57,218 bases of DNA from Tolypothrix sp. NIES-4075 (GTDB lineage: Bacteria; Cyanobacteriota; Cyanobacteriia; Cyanobacteriales; Nostocaceae). Position 1 is the stretch's first letter, and every line of letters starts with the position of its first letter. Made by a program: the position numbers and the translations under genes. The stretch spans positions 4,846 to 62,063 of the forward strand of contig NZ_BDUC01000016.1 of NCBI RefSeq assembly GCF_002218085.1, in the 5' to 3' direction. Shown in pieces: positions 44,067 to 53,052 of the stretch. The notes below the pieces were generated by a model. It saw only the letters and a program-made list of their open reading frames with translations. It was not told the origin of the DNA and did not search any database.

Positions 44067-44101
44067 CCACTCTTTCTTTTCCACATCCCGTGAAAAGTCA
44101 G

Positions 44102-44640
44102 ATCCTCTATGACCAACCAGAGTATATAGTTCGTTACCGCTCAGATCCCATAACTTCAGTGTAATATCAGCCATCGGTGATAGTTTAAGATAATCTTATT
44201 TTTGTCAACTAGAAATTATGCTGAAAATTCGGTAGAACCAGAGGTATTAAGTTAACTCTTGTACTGAACTTATAGGTCAAGAATGAATGATGCGTATCCA
44301 GATTACGTGATCGCCTGCTCAAAAATTGTGTTTCCAACCCCGCTTTTCCGCCATATTTTGAGTACTCTTGCTTATTGACAAATGGTATCCGACCTTAACC
44401 TCTCACGAATGATTATCAGCTGACCCGGAGATAATTTTTTTTCCATCTGGAGTTACGGCTACAGCATTAACCCAACCTCTATGACCTTTTAGGGTAAGTA
44501 ACTCATCACCACTTTGTAAGTTCCACAACTTTAATGTCCCATCTGCTGCACCAGAAATAGCAAGCTTTCCATCTGGAGTTACTGCCACCGCTTTGACTCT
44601 ATCTTTATGACCACTCAAAGTCAGTAGACCGAAAAGTTTT
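44102..44640 (-). pseudogene. 5' part of the interrupted WD40 gene, with a second insertion
   Basis: From 44640 the frame reads KIGKASGKLFGLLTLSGHKD, one WD40 repeat (LKLWNLQSGDEL) and GWVNAVAVTPDGKKIISGSA to about 44411, then is broken. It resumes at about 44176 as ADITLKLWDLSGNELYTLVG to the IS border at 44110. About 235 bp of foreign sequence lies between, with GCTGATA at both junctions. No helical N-terminal domain and no good start codon occur upstream, where a stop follows soon, so the gene had lost its 5' end as well. Confidence 0.7.
44177..44410. repeat. short non-coding insertion in a WD40 gene
   Basis: Approximately 230 bp without coding features splits codons of one WD40 blade. 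GCTGATA occurs at each end, suggesting a 7-bp target duplication from a small element. No inverted repeats were recognised. Confidence 0.4.
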
Positions 44641-44860
44641 CCAGAAGCCTTACCAATCTTTGATTTCCGCTTAGGAATACCAGGAGCCGAAATCAGCTTT
44701 TAATCTGCGTTTCAAGAACTTTTGTTCTGAGTGGGCTTCAGAGCGATCGCAACTGGCTATGATTGCCAGTCCCAAAACCGACGGCTGAAACCCTCATTAT
44801 GAGCGTCAACTTCCACTCATTTTTCGATCTACTGAATTTGAAAATCAATGTACAGCAAGT

Positions 44861-46303
44861 TTAATTTACTACTTCAAACACGTCTTGAACAGGTATTGGA
44901 GCCGAGGGGCCAGCCTTGCGTGTCCGCACCTCTAACCGATACAACCCTGGGGTGAGAGCATCGATTGTAAGCACCCATCGATGTTCCTGTTGATAAAATT
45001 CAAAGCTCAATGGCTCGTCACTCCCTACTCTGGTTATAGTAGCTTTTAGCGCTCCAGGGTCTTCCCTCAAGTTTAGAATTTTCGCACGCAGTTCAACTGG
45101 CTCACTTGCAAGATATAAATCATCAAGATTGAGATTGATAGCTGGCCGTTGGGCTACCTCCTGACTAGGTTCTGGGCCTCGAATTGGTTTGTGTAGAATT
45201 TGCATCTGTTTAAGGCGTTCGCGCAAATCACTTAAAACTTGGGGGCTACTCTGTAAACAGCTGTGTCTCTGTGCGATATATGTTTCTCGATACTCTTGGT
45301 CAAGTTCAATGGGAATAGCTGATAAGCGGGGTACGGTTCCATCCCCTTCGCCTAGAGAAAAATCAATTCCATGTGGCAATTGATAGGTTGCTATTAGTTT
45401 TCCTTCAGAAAGCTCAACAGATTGAAGAGTATCCTGACGAAACCCAACAACTGGTATGATTTTATAACCTGATTTTAAGTATTGAGCATTATTCTGGTGG
45501 TGATTTACAGCTGTTTCAATTTCTCGATGGAACGCTAACGCTTGTTCGGCTCGATTTTTATCAACGTTGGGAATTCCGTCTGTTTCTGCAACTCTCTGGT
45601 ACTTTCCACAAACGTTGACCATTTCGTAAATTGGCATTAATTGATACACAGAAGTATATGAACGTACTACCTCGGTTAGCTCAAGAAATATTTGTTTGTA
45701 TCCATTAGCTACAAAGTTGACTGCATCAATAGCTCCCCTATGAGGAGTTCCAAAGGTTATTAAAGCTCGACAGTCCTGCCACCCTTCTAATACTTCCAAA
45801 TAATAACGGGCAATTAAACCTCCCATACTGTGAGCTAATATAATTAACTTTGCATCTTTTATACCAGTATGTTCTCTCCACTGCGGTAAGCGTCGGTCAA
45901 TTAGCTTTTTCAATTTTCGAGCAGCAACTCTGTTATCACGCCGCCAGTCGTAAGGAAACTCAAAAAAGTTAGCTGGAACGTCATCATCCACAGTTGCTTT
46001 AATTACTTGAAAGTAGTCCGTAATTAAACGTGAGAGAACTGAGTAATCGTTAGTTTTGGTCAGACCTGCGATTAGACGAGGAACTGTTATCAAACGGGTT
46101 GCCTGGATTCCATCGCCTATGTCGTCCACATCAGGATCATCCCCCTCCACCTTAAGTTGCTGTAAAGAGGAAGACCCTAAGCTAGTTAACGCAGCTCGTG
46201 TTACCCGAGCAGTAGCCCATAAATCCTTACCATCTTTTTCTAAAACACTACCCATAATGCCAGGTATCAGTACAACGATATCTCGCATCCTTTCTTTTGG
46301 CAT
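44861..46303 (-). CDS. LCAT-like alpha/beta-hydrolase (lipase/acyltransferase)
   Basis: 480 residues. IVVLIPGIMGSVLEKDGKDL is the N-terminal signature of lecithin-cholesterol acyltransferase-like proteins. The nucleophile Ser is in LAHSMGGLIARYY, the Asp in LGEGDGTVPRLS and the His in QRHSCLQSS, completing the triad; FPYDWRRDNR is also conserved in the family. The C-terminal ~90 residues (LNLDDLYLASEPVELRAKIL ... LTPGLYRLEV) look like a beta-sandwich domain. No signal peptide, so it should act in the cytosol, perhaps on membrane lipids. AAGGAGA precedes the ATG. It is the first gene of the minus-strand NACHT/WD40 group and is a candidate membrane-damaging effector, by analogy with phospholipases in bacterial defence operons. 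Confidence 0.85.
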   Translation of the reverse strand: MPKERMRDIVVLIPGIMGSVLEKDGKDLWATARVTRAALTSLGSSSLQQLKVEGDDPDVDDIGDGIQATRLITVPRLIAGLTKTNDYSVLSRLITDYFQVIKATVDDDVPANFFEFPYDWRRDNRVAARKLKKLIDRRLPQWREHTGIKDAKLIILAHSMGGLIARYYLEVLEGWQDCRALITFGTPHRGAIDAVNFVANGYKQIFLELTEVVRSYTSVYQLMPIYEMVNVCGKYQRVAETDGIPNVDKNRAEQALAFHREIETAVNHHQNNAQYLKSGYKIIPVVGFRQDTLQSVELSEGKLIATYQLPHGIDFSLGEGDGTVPRLSAIPIELDQEYRETYIAQRHSCLQSSPQVLSDLRERLKQMQILHKPIRGPEPSQEVAQRPAINLNLDDLYLASEPVELRAKILNLREDPGALKATITRVGSDEPLSFEFYQQEHRWVLTIDALTPGLYRLEVRTRKAGPSAPIPVQDVFEVVN

Positions 46304-46505
46304 AACTTTCTCCTTTGTACTTGCCTTACTTGTTTTGCTTGAAGCAAATAAAGGCGAAACTGGCTTAGACCCAATTTTAAATTGAAAAATACTATTAAAG
46401 GGGTAGTTTTTAAATATAAAAAGCTTATTTTTTTATTTGACATGCTTTTGCTGTATGAAGTCTTCTGCTTAAGAAATTGTTTGTTGATAGAGGATCACTA
46501 TGGCA
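46304..46505. other. upstream region of the lipase/NACHT/WD40 gene group
   Basis: AT-rich, no gene. It must contain the promoter for the minus-strand operon; no clear box was identified. Confidence 0.35.
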
Positions 46506-46805
46506 CTAATGAGCTGTGTCGTTTATAAGAATTGACCTCCATTTTTCGAGATTTATTAAAAGTAGCCGTATTTTGTTGGCAGAATGGAACTGCCTTTTAC
46601 TATGAAAACAGTTAAGCAAGTTGGTGCTGCACAGAAGCAGACTTTTCCTGTTTTGGAATAAGTTTTTTCTCTCACTTTCCCCCAATAATCCCCCTAAATA
46701 GTGTCTAAACTCCCTTTTTTGGGCTTTCGTCTTCAATAAATCGTCAAAACGTTTGCACCATCTCTCAAAACAAGGAGGCATTGCTGCGGGAGTTGTCTGT
46801 TTCAT
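46506..46805 (-). pseudogene. IS701 family transposase, N-terminal fragment
   Basis: The first ~52 residues (MKQTTPAAMPPCFERWCKRF, DDLLKTKAQKREFRHYLGGL, LGESERKNLFQ) match the start of cyanobacterial IS701 transposases; after that the frame is unrelated and ends at 46506. The catalytic part is missing. It is immediately next to the truncated nuclease gene, which its insertion probably disrupted. Confidence 0.75.
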
Positions 46806-46808
46806 TGG

Positions 46809-47111
46809 TTAATTATCAACCTGAAATACAGACTGCATAATGATTGTAAGCCTATTTAGCTTCTTTTTTCGTTTAAGTCCCGTTAGAGAATTCCACTGCT
46901 GTTCAAACTTAGAAAATTCAGGATGTTCTCTCAAAATGGCAACAATTCTATCAATCTTCTGCTGATTGCTTTGCTTGAGTTCACTGTAGGCGATCGCTCC
47001 TGAAACCATATGTCCAGCCTTATTCCAGGCAAAAGCTGGTTGCTGACATAAAACCATTGCCGACAGCATCGTAACTAAAGTTAATCTAAGCCAAAAATTT
47101 AACCTATGCAT
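46809..47111 (-). pseudogene. S1/P1-type nuclease, truncated by IS701
   Basis: A signal peptide (MHRLNFWLRLTLVTM ... QQPAFA) is followed by WNKAGHMVSGAIAY. In S1/P1 nucleases the Trp at the mature N-terminus and the His of GH are zinc ligands, so this is the correct start of a secreted zinc nuclease. Only about 75 mature residues remain of the usual 250-300; the end (LKRKKKLNRLTIIM...) appears to come from the IS701 terminus. Confidence 0.65.
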
Positions 47112-47227
47112 GGAATTATTTCATAGAAAGTACGGATAGAGTATAGTTTACAATCAGTATTTTCTACAAATTTGACTTAACTTGACGTTGGCAAGAGTTA
47201 TAAAATTAATCAATTGAGATTACCTAT

Positions 47228-48355
47228 GGTTATTCTCGTGACCATAGACCCGATTTAAAACAATTTATTATAGACTTAATATCATCATCTGATGGAGATA
47301 TACCCATATTTTTAAAATCTGCATCTGGAAATCAATCCGATTCTTCAAGTTTTGCTAACATATTTTTAGAATACAAAGAACAAATTCAAAAATCATCAAT
47401 AAAAAATGAAGATAGTTTAATGGTTGCAGATGCGGCTTTGTATAACGCAAAAAATATCAGTTCATTATTTGGAACGAGGTGGTTATCTAGAGTCCCTATG
47501 ACTATAGGACTGGCAAAATAACTAGTATCAACATTATTATCAACTAATTTTATTAGTAGTTCTTTAACCGGATATTATTATTCTGTAGTTAAAAGTAATT
47601 ATGGTGGAGTTGAACAAAGATGGTTGGTTGTAGAAAGCACTGAAAGAAAAGAATCTGATTTACGAAAATTAGAGAAAAGAATATCTAAGTCAAAAACTAG
47701 TGCATTAGATCAGCTGAAAAAACTACTTGACTCAAAATTTAATTCTCGTGACTGTGCTATCAAAGCCGTGGACAATTTAAAGAAAAAGTTCAAGTACCAT
47801 CAAATTGATAACATCAATTATTTAGAGAAAGAATCAAAAGATAAAAAACTTTTTTATCAAGTAAATGCTTCATTGTCTGAGAATATACATGCTATTAAAA
47901 AGCGATTACAAGGTGCTGGACGTTTCATACTTGCTACAAACATTTTAGATGAAAAATCCCTGAGTAATGATGATATGCTTTCCGAATACAAGGCACAGCA
48001 AAGCTGTGAGCGGGGATTTGGATTTCTCAAAGACCCCTTATTTTTTGCAGATAGTATTTTTCTTAAATCTCCAGAAAGAATTGAAGCTATGGCTATGATA
48101 ATGGGATTATGCCTATTAGTCTATACTTTAGCTCAAAGACAAATAAGAAAAGCCTTATCAGCGGCTGAATCTACTATTAAAAATCAACTCGGTAAATCTG
48201 TAAATAACCCGACTATGCGATGGATATTTCAATGTTTTCAATCGATACATTTAGTTGAATATGATCATCAAATATTAATATCAAATTTGACTGAAGAAAG
48301 AAAATACATTTTGAGTTTCCTACCAGAAAATTGTCGTTACTATTATAAATGTTAA
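47228..48355 (+). pseudogene. IS1634-type transposase, lacking N-terminus and with an internal stop
   Basis: One frame from 47228 reads GYSRDHRPDLKQFIIDLISS, DSLMVADAALYNAKNI and LSRVPMTIGLAK, a TAA at 47519, then GGVEQRWLVVESTER, ANILDEKSL, YKAQQSCERGFGFLKDPLFF and CLLVYTLAQRQIRKAL to 48355. VADAALYN and QQSCERGFGFLKD carry the second Asp and the Glu of IS1634-type DDE enzymes. The N-terminal third including the first Asp is missing. The 243-codon C-terminal ORF from 47624 may be translated but cannot be active. Confidence 0.8.
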
Positions 48356-48560
48356 TTAGACTATATCAACAATTTATTTGTCATAGAGACTATTAATTAA
48401 AATTTATAGTCACAAATTCTAATCACTTTTAATTGTTATATCATAAGCTAAACACAGATATTAGCTTAACAGTAATAAATTTTTATCTATTAATTAAATC
48501 TAAATACTTATTGGTTCTTATTGAGAATAAAATATTATTTAGGATAGGTAAATAATATGA

Positions 48561-48968
48561 CTATACGACCCAGTGAAGTATTTTTTTACTCTCATTGTCG
48601 AGAAAATGTTCAGTAAAAACCCCTTTGTGACAGTTAGGGTGCGGAATGTGGGCTTCAACATTTTGCAGTCCGGCAACACTAAATCCTTGGCATGGTGGCC
48701 CACCAAAAACGGTATGAATTTCCCCGTCCCAATCTACATACTTCGTCTGAATACAGGCGCGTATTTCTTCCCCTGTCACTTCCCGAATGTCTTTGCACAA
48801 GACTGTGGCGTGCGGGAAATTATGTTGATATGTTGCTAGGGCGATGGGATTATTATCAATGGCGATCGCAATTTCAAATCCTGCTGCATTAAATCCCAAG
48901 TCAAACCCACCCACCCCGGAGAATAGGCTAACAGCTATCTTTTTGGCTGGTGCTGTTGAGTTCATCAT
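48561..48968 (-). pseudogene. C5 cytosine DNA methyltransferase, N-terminal fragment
   Basis: Encodes the SAM-binding motif AVSLFSGVGGFDLGFNAAGF, AIAIDNNPIALATYQHNFP, and the catalytic motif FGGPPCQGFSVAGLQN with the nucleophilic Cys. After this the sequence leaves the family and stops at 48561, so the target-recognition domain and motifs VI-X are missing. An upstream GTG (48980) is an alternative start. Inactive as a methyltransferase; a relic of a modification or restriction gene. Confidence 0.8.
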
Positions 48969-49014
48969 CAGATTTGACACGATTAAATCAATGTTAAGTT
49001 TTTACACATGGCTG

Positions 49015-50226
49015 TTAATTACAATCGTAATTCTGCCTTGCTCTCAAATCTTCTAACAATTTATCCAAGCTATGGGCACTAACAGTTTTTTCAATCAGTG
49101 GGCAATCTGTAGTAAAGATTTTATAGATTTCCCCCGACTCCATTTCATAAAAATTAACAATTAATCCTTCGCGTCTGGCATGACTCAGCTTTTTAATTGG
49201 CTCTGGAAGCATTTGACATACAGATTTACGCTCCGAGTTTGAGAGCAATTGCCACGCTTCTTCTTTGACTAGTTGATATTGATACAAACCACTACGCACA
49301 TCGGCATAATTTGATGCTTGACGCAGTATGCCTGCAAGGATTTCTGCATCTGTTATAGATGTTTGATTTGTAACTAAGATTTCGGAAGGCGTATCTCCCA
49401 ATACTTCAAACTCATCCTCTTCGCAGTCAATATCCGACTCTTGGGGTTCTTCTAAATATTCAGAACCAGTATATTCCTCTGTATCCTTCTGCCATAGGGT
49501 TTCAAACTCTTGCTGTTTGGATTCCCAGCTTATTGCGTCGTTGACTCCATCTTGCGAATCGCTTGTCAAATCTTCTTCTAGAGGGATTGGTTCAACAAAA
49601 TCATCAATTTCAGCCTTCCCTATCTCAGCTTGATGCTTTTCATATAAGTCAACGATCGCCATTCTGACAATTCGCTGCGGTGACAGTCCCAATTCTTCTA
49701 TTAACTTCTCGGTAAGCACTCCTGTCTGGTGGTCGTCCTCCATAATTTTGCCGAAGGTGTAATATCTATTACCATCAGGTGTAGATCGCCAATTCCCCTC
49801 TTTCTTCTCTCTTTTCTGGGATTTGAGAAAAGTTTTTCTTTCTTCAATCAGTTCTAATACTAATCTACAAGTCAACCCATCAATAGGAATATCTTTCAAT
49901 TCATCAATTAGGATTTTGTAGTTCTCAGAACATAGCCGAAGTAGTACCGATATTGGTAAAACCGCCAAGTGTTCCGGGCAACTGATAAATGCTTGAAAAT
50001 TCTCGGCAATCCGCAGCGATCGCCTTTCCTCAGCACTGCCCTTATCCCAACCGTATTCTGACAACAGTGCACGGTATTGTCGCTTGCTGTGGGTTTGTTT
50101 GTACTCATAGAGCAGGAAAGCCGTGTGCAGGTACTCCAGGGTACTTTGCTCTATGTGGGTGGCAGGATTGGAGTTTATTTGATGCTCTTGAGCATAACGA
50201 AAGGTTGCAAGAGTTAGTGCTGTCAT
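49015..50226 (-). CDS. hypothetical protein
   Basis: About 403 residues from the ATG at 50226 (MTALTLATFRYAQEHQINS); a TTG at 50337, just after the upstream gene, would add 37. I do not recognise it. Three parts are visible: a helical N-terminal half (LEYLHTAFLLYEYKQTHSKR, LRIAENFQAFISCPEHLAVL), a basic link (SQKREKKEGNWRSTPDGN), and a strongly acidic middle (residues about 240-330, rich in Glu/Asp), followed by a short helical C-terminal domain. The order 'helical, basic, acidic' and the neighbour with HTH-like repeats suggest a DNA-related role, but nothing shows it. Confidence 0.6.
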   Translation of the reverse strand: MTALTLATFRYAQEHQINSNPATHIEQSTLEYLHTAFLLYEYKQTHSKRQYRALLSEYGWDKGSAEERRSLRIAENFQAFISCPEHLAVLPISVLLRLCSENYKILIDELKDIPIDGLTCRLVLELIEERKTFLKSQKREKKEGNWRSTPDGNRYYTFGKIMEDDHQTGVLTEKLIEELGLSPQRIVRMAIVDLYEKHQAEIGKAEIDDFVEPIPLEEDLTSDSQDGVNDAISWESKQQEFETLWQKDTEEYTGSEYLEEPQESDIDCEEDEFEVLGDTPSEILVTNQTSITDAEILAGILRQASNYADVRSGLYQYQLVKEEAWQLLSNSERKSVCQMLPEPIKKLSHARREGLIVNFYEMESGEIYKIFTTDCPLIEKTVSAHSLDKLLEDLRARQNYDCN

Positions 50227-50352
50227 GGTAGATTCGTTTTGCTTAAAATAGTTTTTGGTCTGTGCAAAAGACCAATTTTTCACTCTTCGACTAGTTGAAA
50301 TAGCGCAAAGTTCTTGGGGAGATATTCTCTCCAACAAAGTTTGTAAAAAAAT

Positions 50353-50964
50353 TTACGCAGCTGTTTCCCATGTTTTTGAGGACGCAGTTCGGGAAATAGC
50401 AGCCAAGACATAAGCCAAAGTATGTTTGTGGATTCGGGGCATTTTGTGAAACGACATATCCTGACCCCAATCTTGGACTGACTTAGTGCCAATATGTAAT
50501 ACTTGCGTGAGGGTTTTGACACAAGTTGCGCGAAAATTGGCGTGAGAGACAGTTTGTAGTACTTGTTGTTCAGTTAACCCTTCGAGGAGTATTTTTTCTA
50601 GAAACGTTTGAGCATCTACGAACGGTGCGTTGTATTCTCCTCTCAAGATGCTATGAAGCTGCTTTGGCACGATTTCGGCGGCATGAATGTAAGCAAGTGA
50701 AACTTTGCAGTAGTTGGGTATTCCGTCAAAGTTGAGATCACTTCCCCACTTGCGAACTGTTGGTCTTTGTACACCTAAGACTGCACATAGTACAGTGATA
50801 CATTTTTTGCGGTATTGTGAGTCGGTTTCTTCTTCGAGCAGTTCGGGGGGACTAAGTTTGGCGATATCAAAACAGTGGCGTAGAAATTGCCTTGGTTCTA
50901 GTCCTTGTTTTGGTAGTACTTCTAGTATTTTGTAGTTCTTTTGCATCTTTGTTAGCTCTTGCAC
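50353..50964 (-). CDS. hypothetical protein with two internal HTH-like repeats
   Basis: 203 residues. A ~45-residue unit occurs twice: RKKCITVLCAVLGVQRPTVR plus KWG-x-D...YCKVSLAYIHAA, and RATCVKTLTQVLHIGTKSVQ plus DWGQD...HKHTLAYVLAA. Each unit (LG/HIG-x-x-x-x-V-x-x-WG) looks like a helix-turn-helix, as in proteins that bind repeated DNA sites. It is divergently transcribed from the gene at 51252 across a region with three GTGATGCA sites, so it may be the local regulator. Family unknown. Confidence 0.65.
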   Translation of the reverse strand: MQELTKMQKNYKILEVLPKQGLEPRQFLRHCFDIAKLSPPELLEEETDSQYRKKCITVLCAVLGVQRPTVRKWGSDLNFDGIPNYCKVSLAYIHAAEIVPKQLHSILRGEYNAPFVDAQTFLEKILLEGLTEQQVLQTVSHANFRATCVKTLTQVLHIGTKSVQDWGQDMSFHKMPRIHKHTLAYVLAAISRTASSKTWETAA

Positions 50965-51251
50965 GATTTTTACCGAGTTAGCTCGATTTATCTCAAGCCC
51001 TTCTTTTGTGCTTTTTAGGTAAAGTTTACCGATTTGCGGAGTTAGTGATGCATCAAATTAATATTATTTAACATTTGGTGATGCATTAAACAAGAATAGT
51101 GCATCACTAAAACTACAAGGTTTATTGATAGTGAGGTGTTTATTTGTTTTAGCGATATAGGTTTTGATATAAAACTTAAGGTTTGTAACTAAAACCCCTG
51201 TTGTTTCTATAAACTGAAGAGAAATCTCGATAAACCAAGTTCAAAAAACGT
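50965..51251. promoter_or_regulatory. divergent promoter region with three GTGATGCA sites
   Basis: GTGATGCAT occurs at 51045-51053 and 51078-51086 in direct orientation, and its complement TGCATCAC at 51100-51107. They lie between divergently transcribed genes at spacings of about 33 and 22 bp (two to three helical turns). They are good candidates for operators, perhaps for the two-HTH protein at 50353. Confidence 0.5.
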
Positions 51252-52223
51252 GTGTCAAATCAGCGCGAACGCTTTTCTGGAGGGGATACTGACCGAGTAT
51301 CTTTTACCCTTGCGCCCGGTGTGCGGCAAAAGGTAGACGATTTACTGCCAATATTGGGTGGCACTTTGGCGAAAGCTTTAAGGCGTTTAGTTGATTTGGG
51401 TTTAGATTTAGTTGACCTAGCTCAAAAAAGTGGTAAGCCGGTTCCTCAACCGGGTAGTTTGGAGCAGATGTTTTCTGGTTATACCTCTTTGGGTATAGAA
51501 CTGATATTTGCGTGCGAATCCTTGGGTTTATCAGTACCAGAAGTGGGCCAGGTAGGGGTTTGGTTTGTAGATAATCTCTCCCTTGGCTTGGGTGATATTG
51601 AGGGTATCAAGAAAGACAATGATTTTCAGGCATCACGTATATTTCGCTTAAGTCGAGAAATTCAAAAGTTTTTTCAGCAGCAGCTTAATGTCTTATCGGA
51701 AGACGAGTATGCTGCATTTCTGAAAAATTTGCATAGGGAAGCTGTTATTGGACAAGAGTTTGTAGCTGCTTGTCAGACGCTGGGTTGGCAACTGCCAGAG
51801 ACAGGAAAACTACAGGAGTGGTTGCAGGATTTGGTGGTGCGTTCGCCCTTGGCGGCTCCTCAAGGAGCATCGCACAGCGTCTCCGCAGTAGAATCACAAT
51901 TATCAAACGAGTTATTAGAAGAATGCGATCGACTGGGGATAGAGCCGCCAAAACCTGGTGAGGTTGTAGCATGGCTACAAAATACCCGCCCTGCGGTATT
52001 TGAGCAGTCAATGCACGAATATAGGTTACCTTTTACGGATGATGGTTTGCCTTTAGGGGGGTCGCAACCTTTTTTGGAGCATTTACTTACACTAAATGCA
52101 CCGCCAACTGAAGATGAGGAGTATGACATTGCTCATAGGTTTGGTGTAGACCCAGCTCATCTTAAGGATTTGATATCCCGCATGAGGTTTGATAAAAACG
52201 GACAGACCAATAATTGTCATTAA
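51252..52223 (+). CDS. hypothetical protein with three C-LG-P-G-W repeats
   Basis: 323 residues from a GTG start at 51252 (VSNQRERFSGGDTDRVSFTL). The N-terminus (SFTLAPGVRQKVDDLLPILG plus TLAKALRRLVDLGLDL) resembles a ribbon-helix-helix-type segment. A short unit appears three times: ACESLGLSVPEVGQVGVWF, ACQTLGWQLPETGKLQEWL and ECDRLGIEPPKPGEVVAWL. Between the second and third a ~16-residue insert (SPLAAPQGASHSVSA) comes from an in-frame short dispersed DNA repeat at about 51840-51890. I do not recognise the family. Downstream genes at 52244 and 53053 follow closely and probably form one operon. Confidence 0.65.
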   Translation: MSNQRERFSGGDTDRVSFTLAPGVRQKVDDLLPILGGTLAKALRRLVDLGLDLVDLAQKSGKPVPQPGSLEQMFSGYTSLGIELIFACESLGLSVPEVGQVGVWFVDNLSLGLGDIEGIKKDNDFQASRIFRLSREIQKFFQQQLNVLSEDEYAAFLKNLHREAVIGQEFVAACQTLGWQLPETGKLQEWLQDLVVRSPLAAPQGASHSVSAVESQLSNELLEECDRLGIEPPKPGEVVAWLQNTRPAVFEQSMHEYRLPFTDDGLPLGGSQPFLEHLLTLNAPPTEDEEYDIAHRFGVDPAHLKDLISRMRFDKNGQTNNCH

Positions 52224-52243
52224 TAAGCTTGGGGCATAAATGC

Positions 52244-53038
52244 ATGGATGCCATTGAAGATTCTTCTGCGTTATGGGCTTTACTATGCAAGCCTGGATGG
52301 GAAATTAAACCCAATCCAGTAAAGCATCTACTCAAAATTAAAGCTCCTGACTACCAGGAAGCATTAATGCTTTATACCAACTATCGAAAATTTTTAGCAA
52401 TGTGGGCGGCATCCCTCGATTGTACCTGTGCTTTGATTGGAATTCAGGGGATGCGTGGGTCTGCATTCAAAATTCTTGCAGCAGTGCCAGCATCGCAGCA
52501 GAAGTTATACGAAGACTTGATTTTTGCAAGCTTACGAAACTCGGTTAGTTGTGACTCCGAAAGACTAGTTGATCGGGAATTTGAGAATGATATCAGCAAG
52601 TATTCAGGGTTTTACATTGCTGAAACTTGTTTGCACCCTGAGCTTAGACCAATTGTTGATGAAATATTCTCAAACCCAGACAAGAAACTTGCTTTAACGC
52701 GAATGTCTGACAATTTGCAATTAATCGTGTCCGCATCAGCAGCACGGGCAATGAGTTCTGACTCGCAAGATGTGGTGCGTCGCCGAACGACTGATTTTTG
52801 GCACGCTAGAGACTACGAATGTTTTTTGCGGATGTTCAAGCAAGATGGGGGAGCGGGGTTTGAAATTACTTACCAAGCAACAACCAATCTCCCAAAAATT
52901 AATCCTTTGGCACCGTGGGCGCGGTTTACTACAAGCTATCGGTTTTTTGAAATTGATGTTGGCGGGCGCACAGAAGTGTACCGTTTGGGCGAAGGTAAAG
53001 ATATAACCCTAATCAGTCGTCCCAAGGTTGTTTCATAA
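52244..53038 (+). CDS. hypothetical protein, possible PAS-like C-terminal region
   Basis: 264 residues from the ATG at 52244 (MDAIEDSSALWALLCKPGWE); a TTG at 52214 would overlap the previous gene's end. I see no diagnostic motif. The segment RRTTDFWHARDYECFLRMFK plus FEITYQATTNLP and RFTTSYRFFEIDVGGRTE is compatible with a PAS fold, where F/Y-W-H-P-x-D often precedes the last helix, but this is a weak impression. It lies 20 bp after the previous gene and 14 bp before the next, so it is probably in the same operon. Confidence 0.55.
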   Translation: MDAIEDSSALWALLCKPGWEIKPNPVKHLLKIKAPDYQEALMLYTNYRKFLAMWAASLDCTCALIGIQGMRGSAFKILAAVPASQQKLYEDLIFASLRNSVSCDSERLVDREFENDISKYSGFYIAETCLHPELRPIVDEIFSNPDKKLALTRMSDNLQLIVSASAARAMSSDSQDVVRRRTTDFWHARDYECFLRMFKQDGGAGFEITYQATTNLPKINPLAPWARFTTSYRFFEIDVGGRTEVYRLGEGKDITLISRPKVVS

Positions 53039-53052
53039 TATAACGAGGTTTT

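Larger units (their letters stand above)
41888..44101 (+). mobile_element. IS50-group (IS4 family) element carrying a passenger ORF
   Basis: Terminal inverted repeats of about 50 bp with three mismatches (outer sequence CTGACTTTTCACGGGATGTG) end at 41888 and 44101. Both sides are flanked by the 9-bp target duplication ATCCTCTAT (41879-41887 and 44102-44110). CTGACT ends and 9-bp duplications are typical of IS50/Tn5 relatives. The element is 2,214 bp, larger than a simple IS: besides the transposase it carries the small ORF B and three 21-bp palindromes, two of which are part of the inverted repeats. It inserted into a WD40 gene and removing it restores the reading frame HRGWINAV. Confidence 0.92.
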
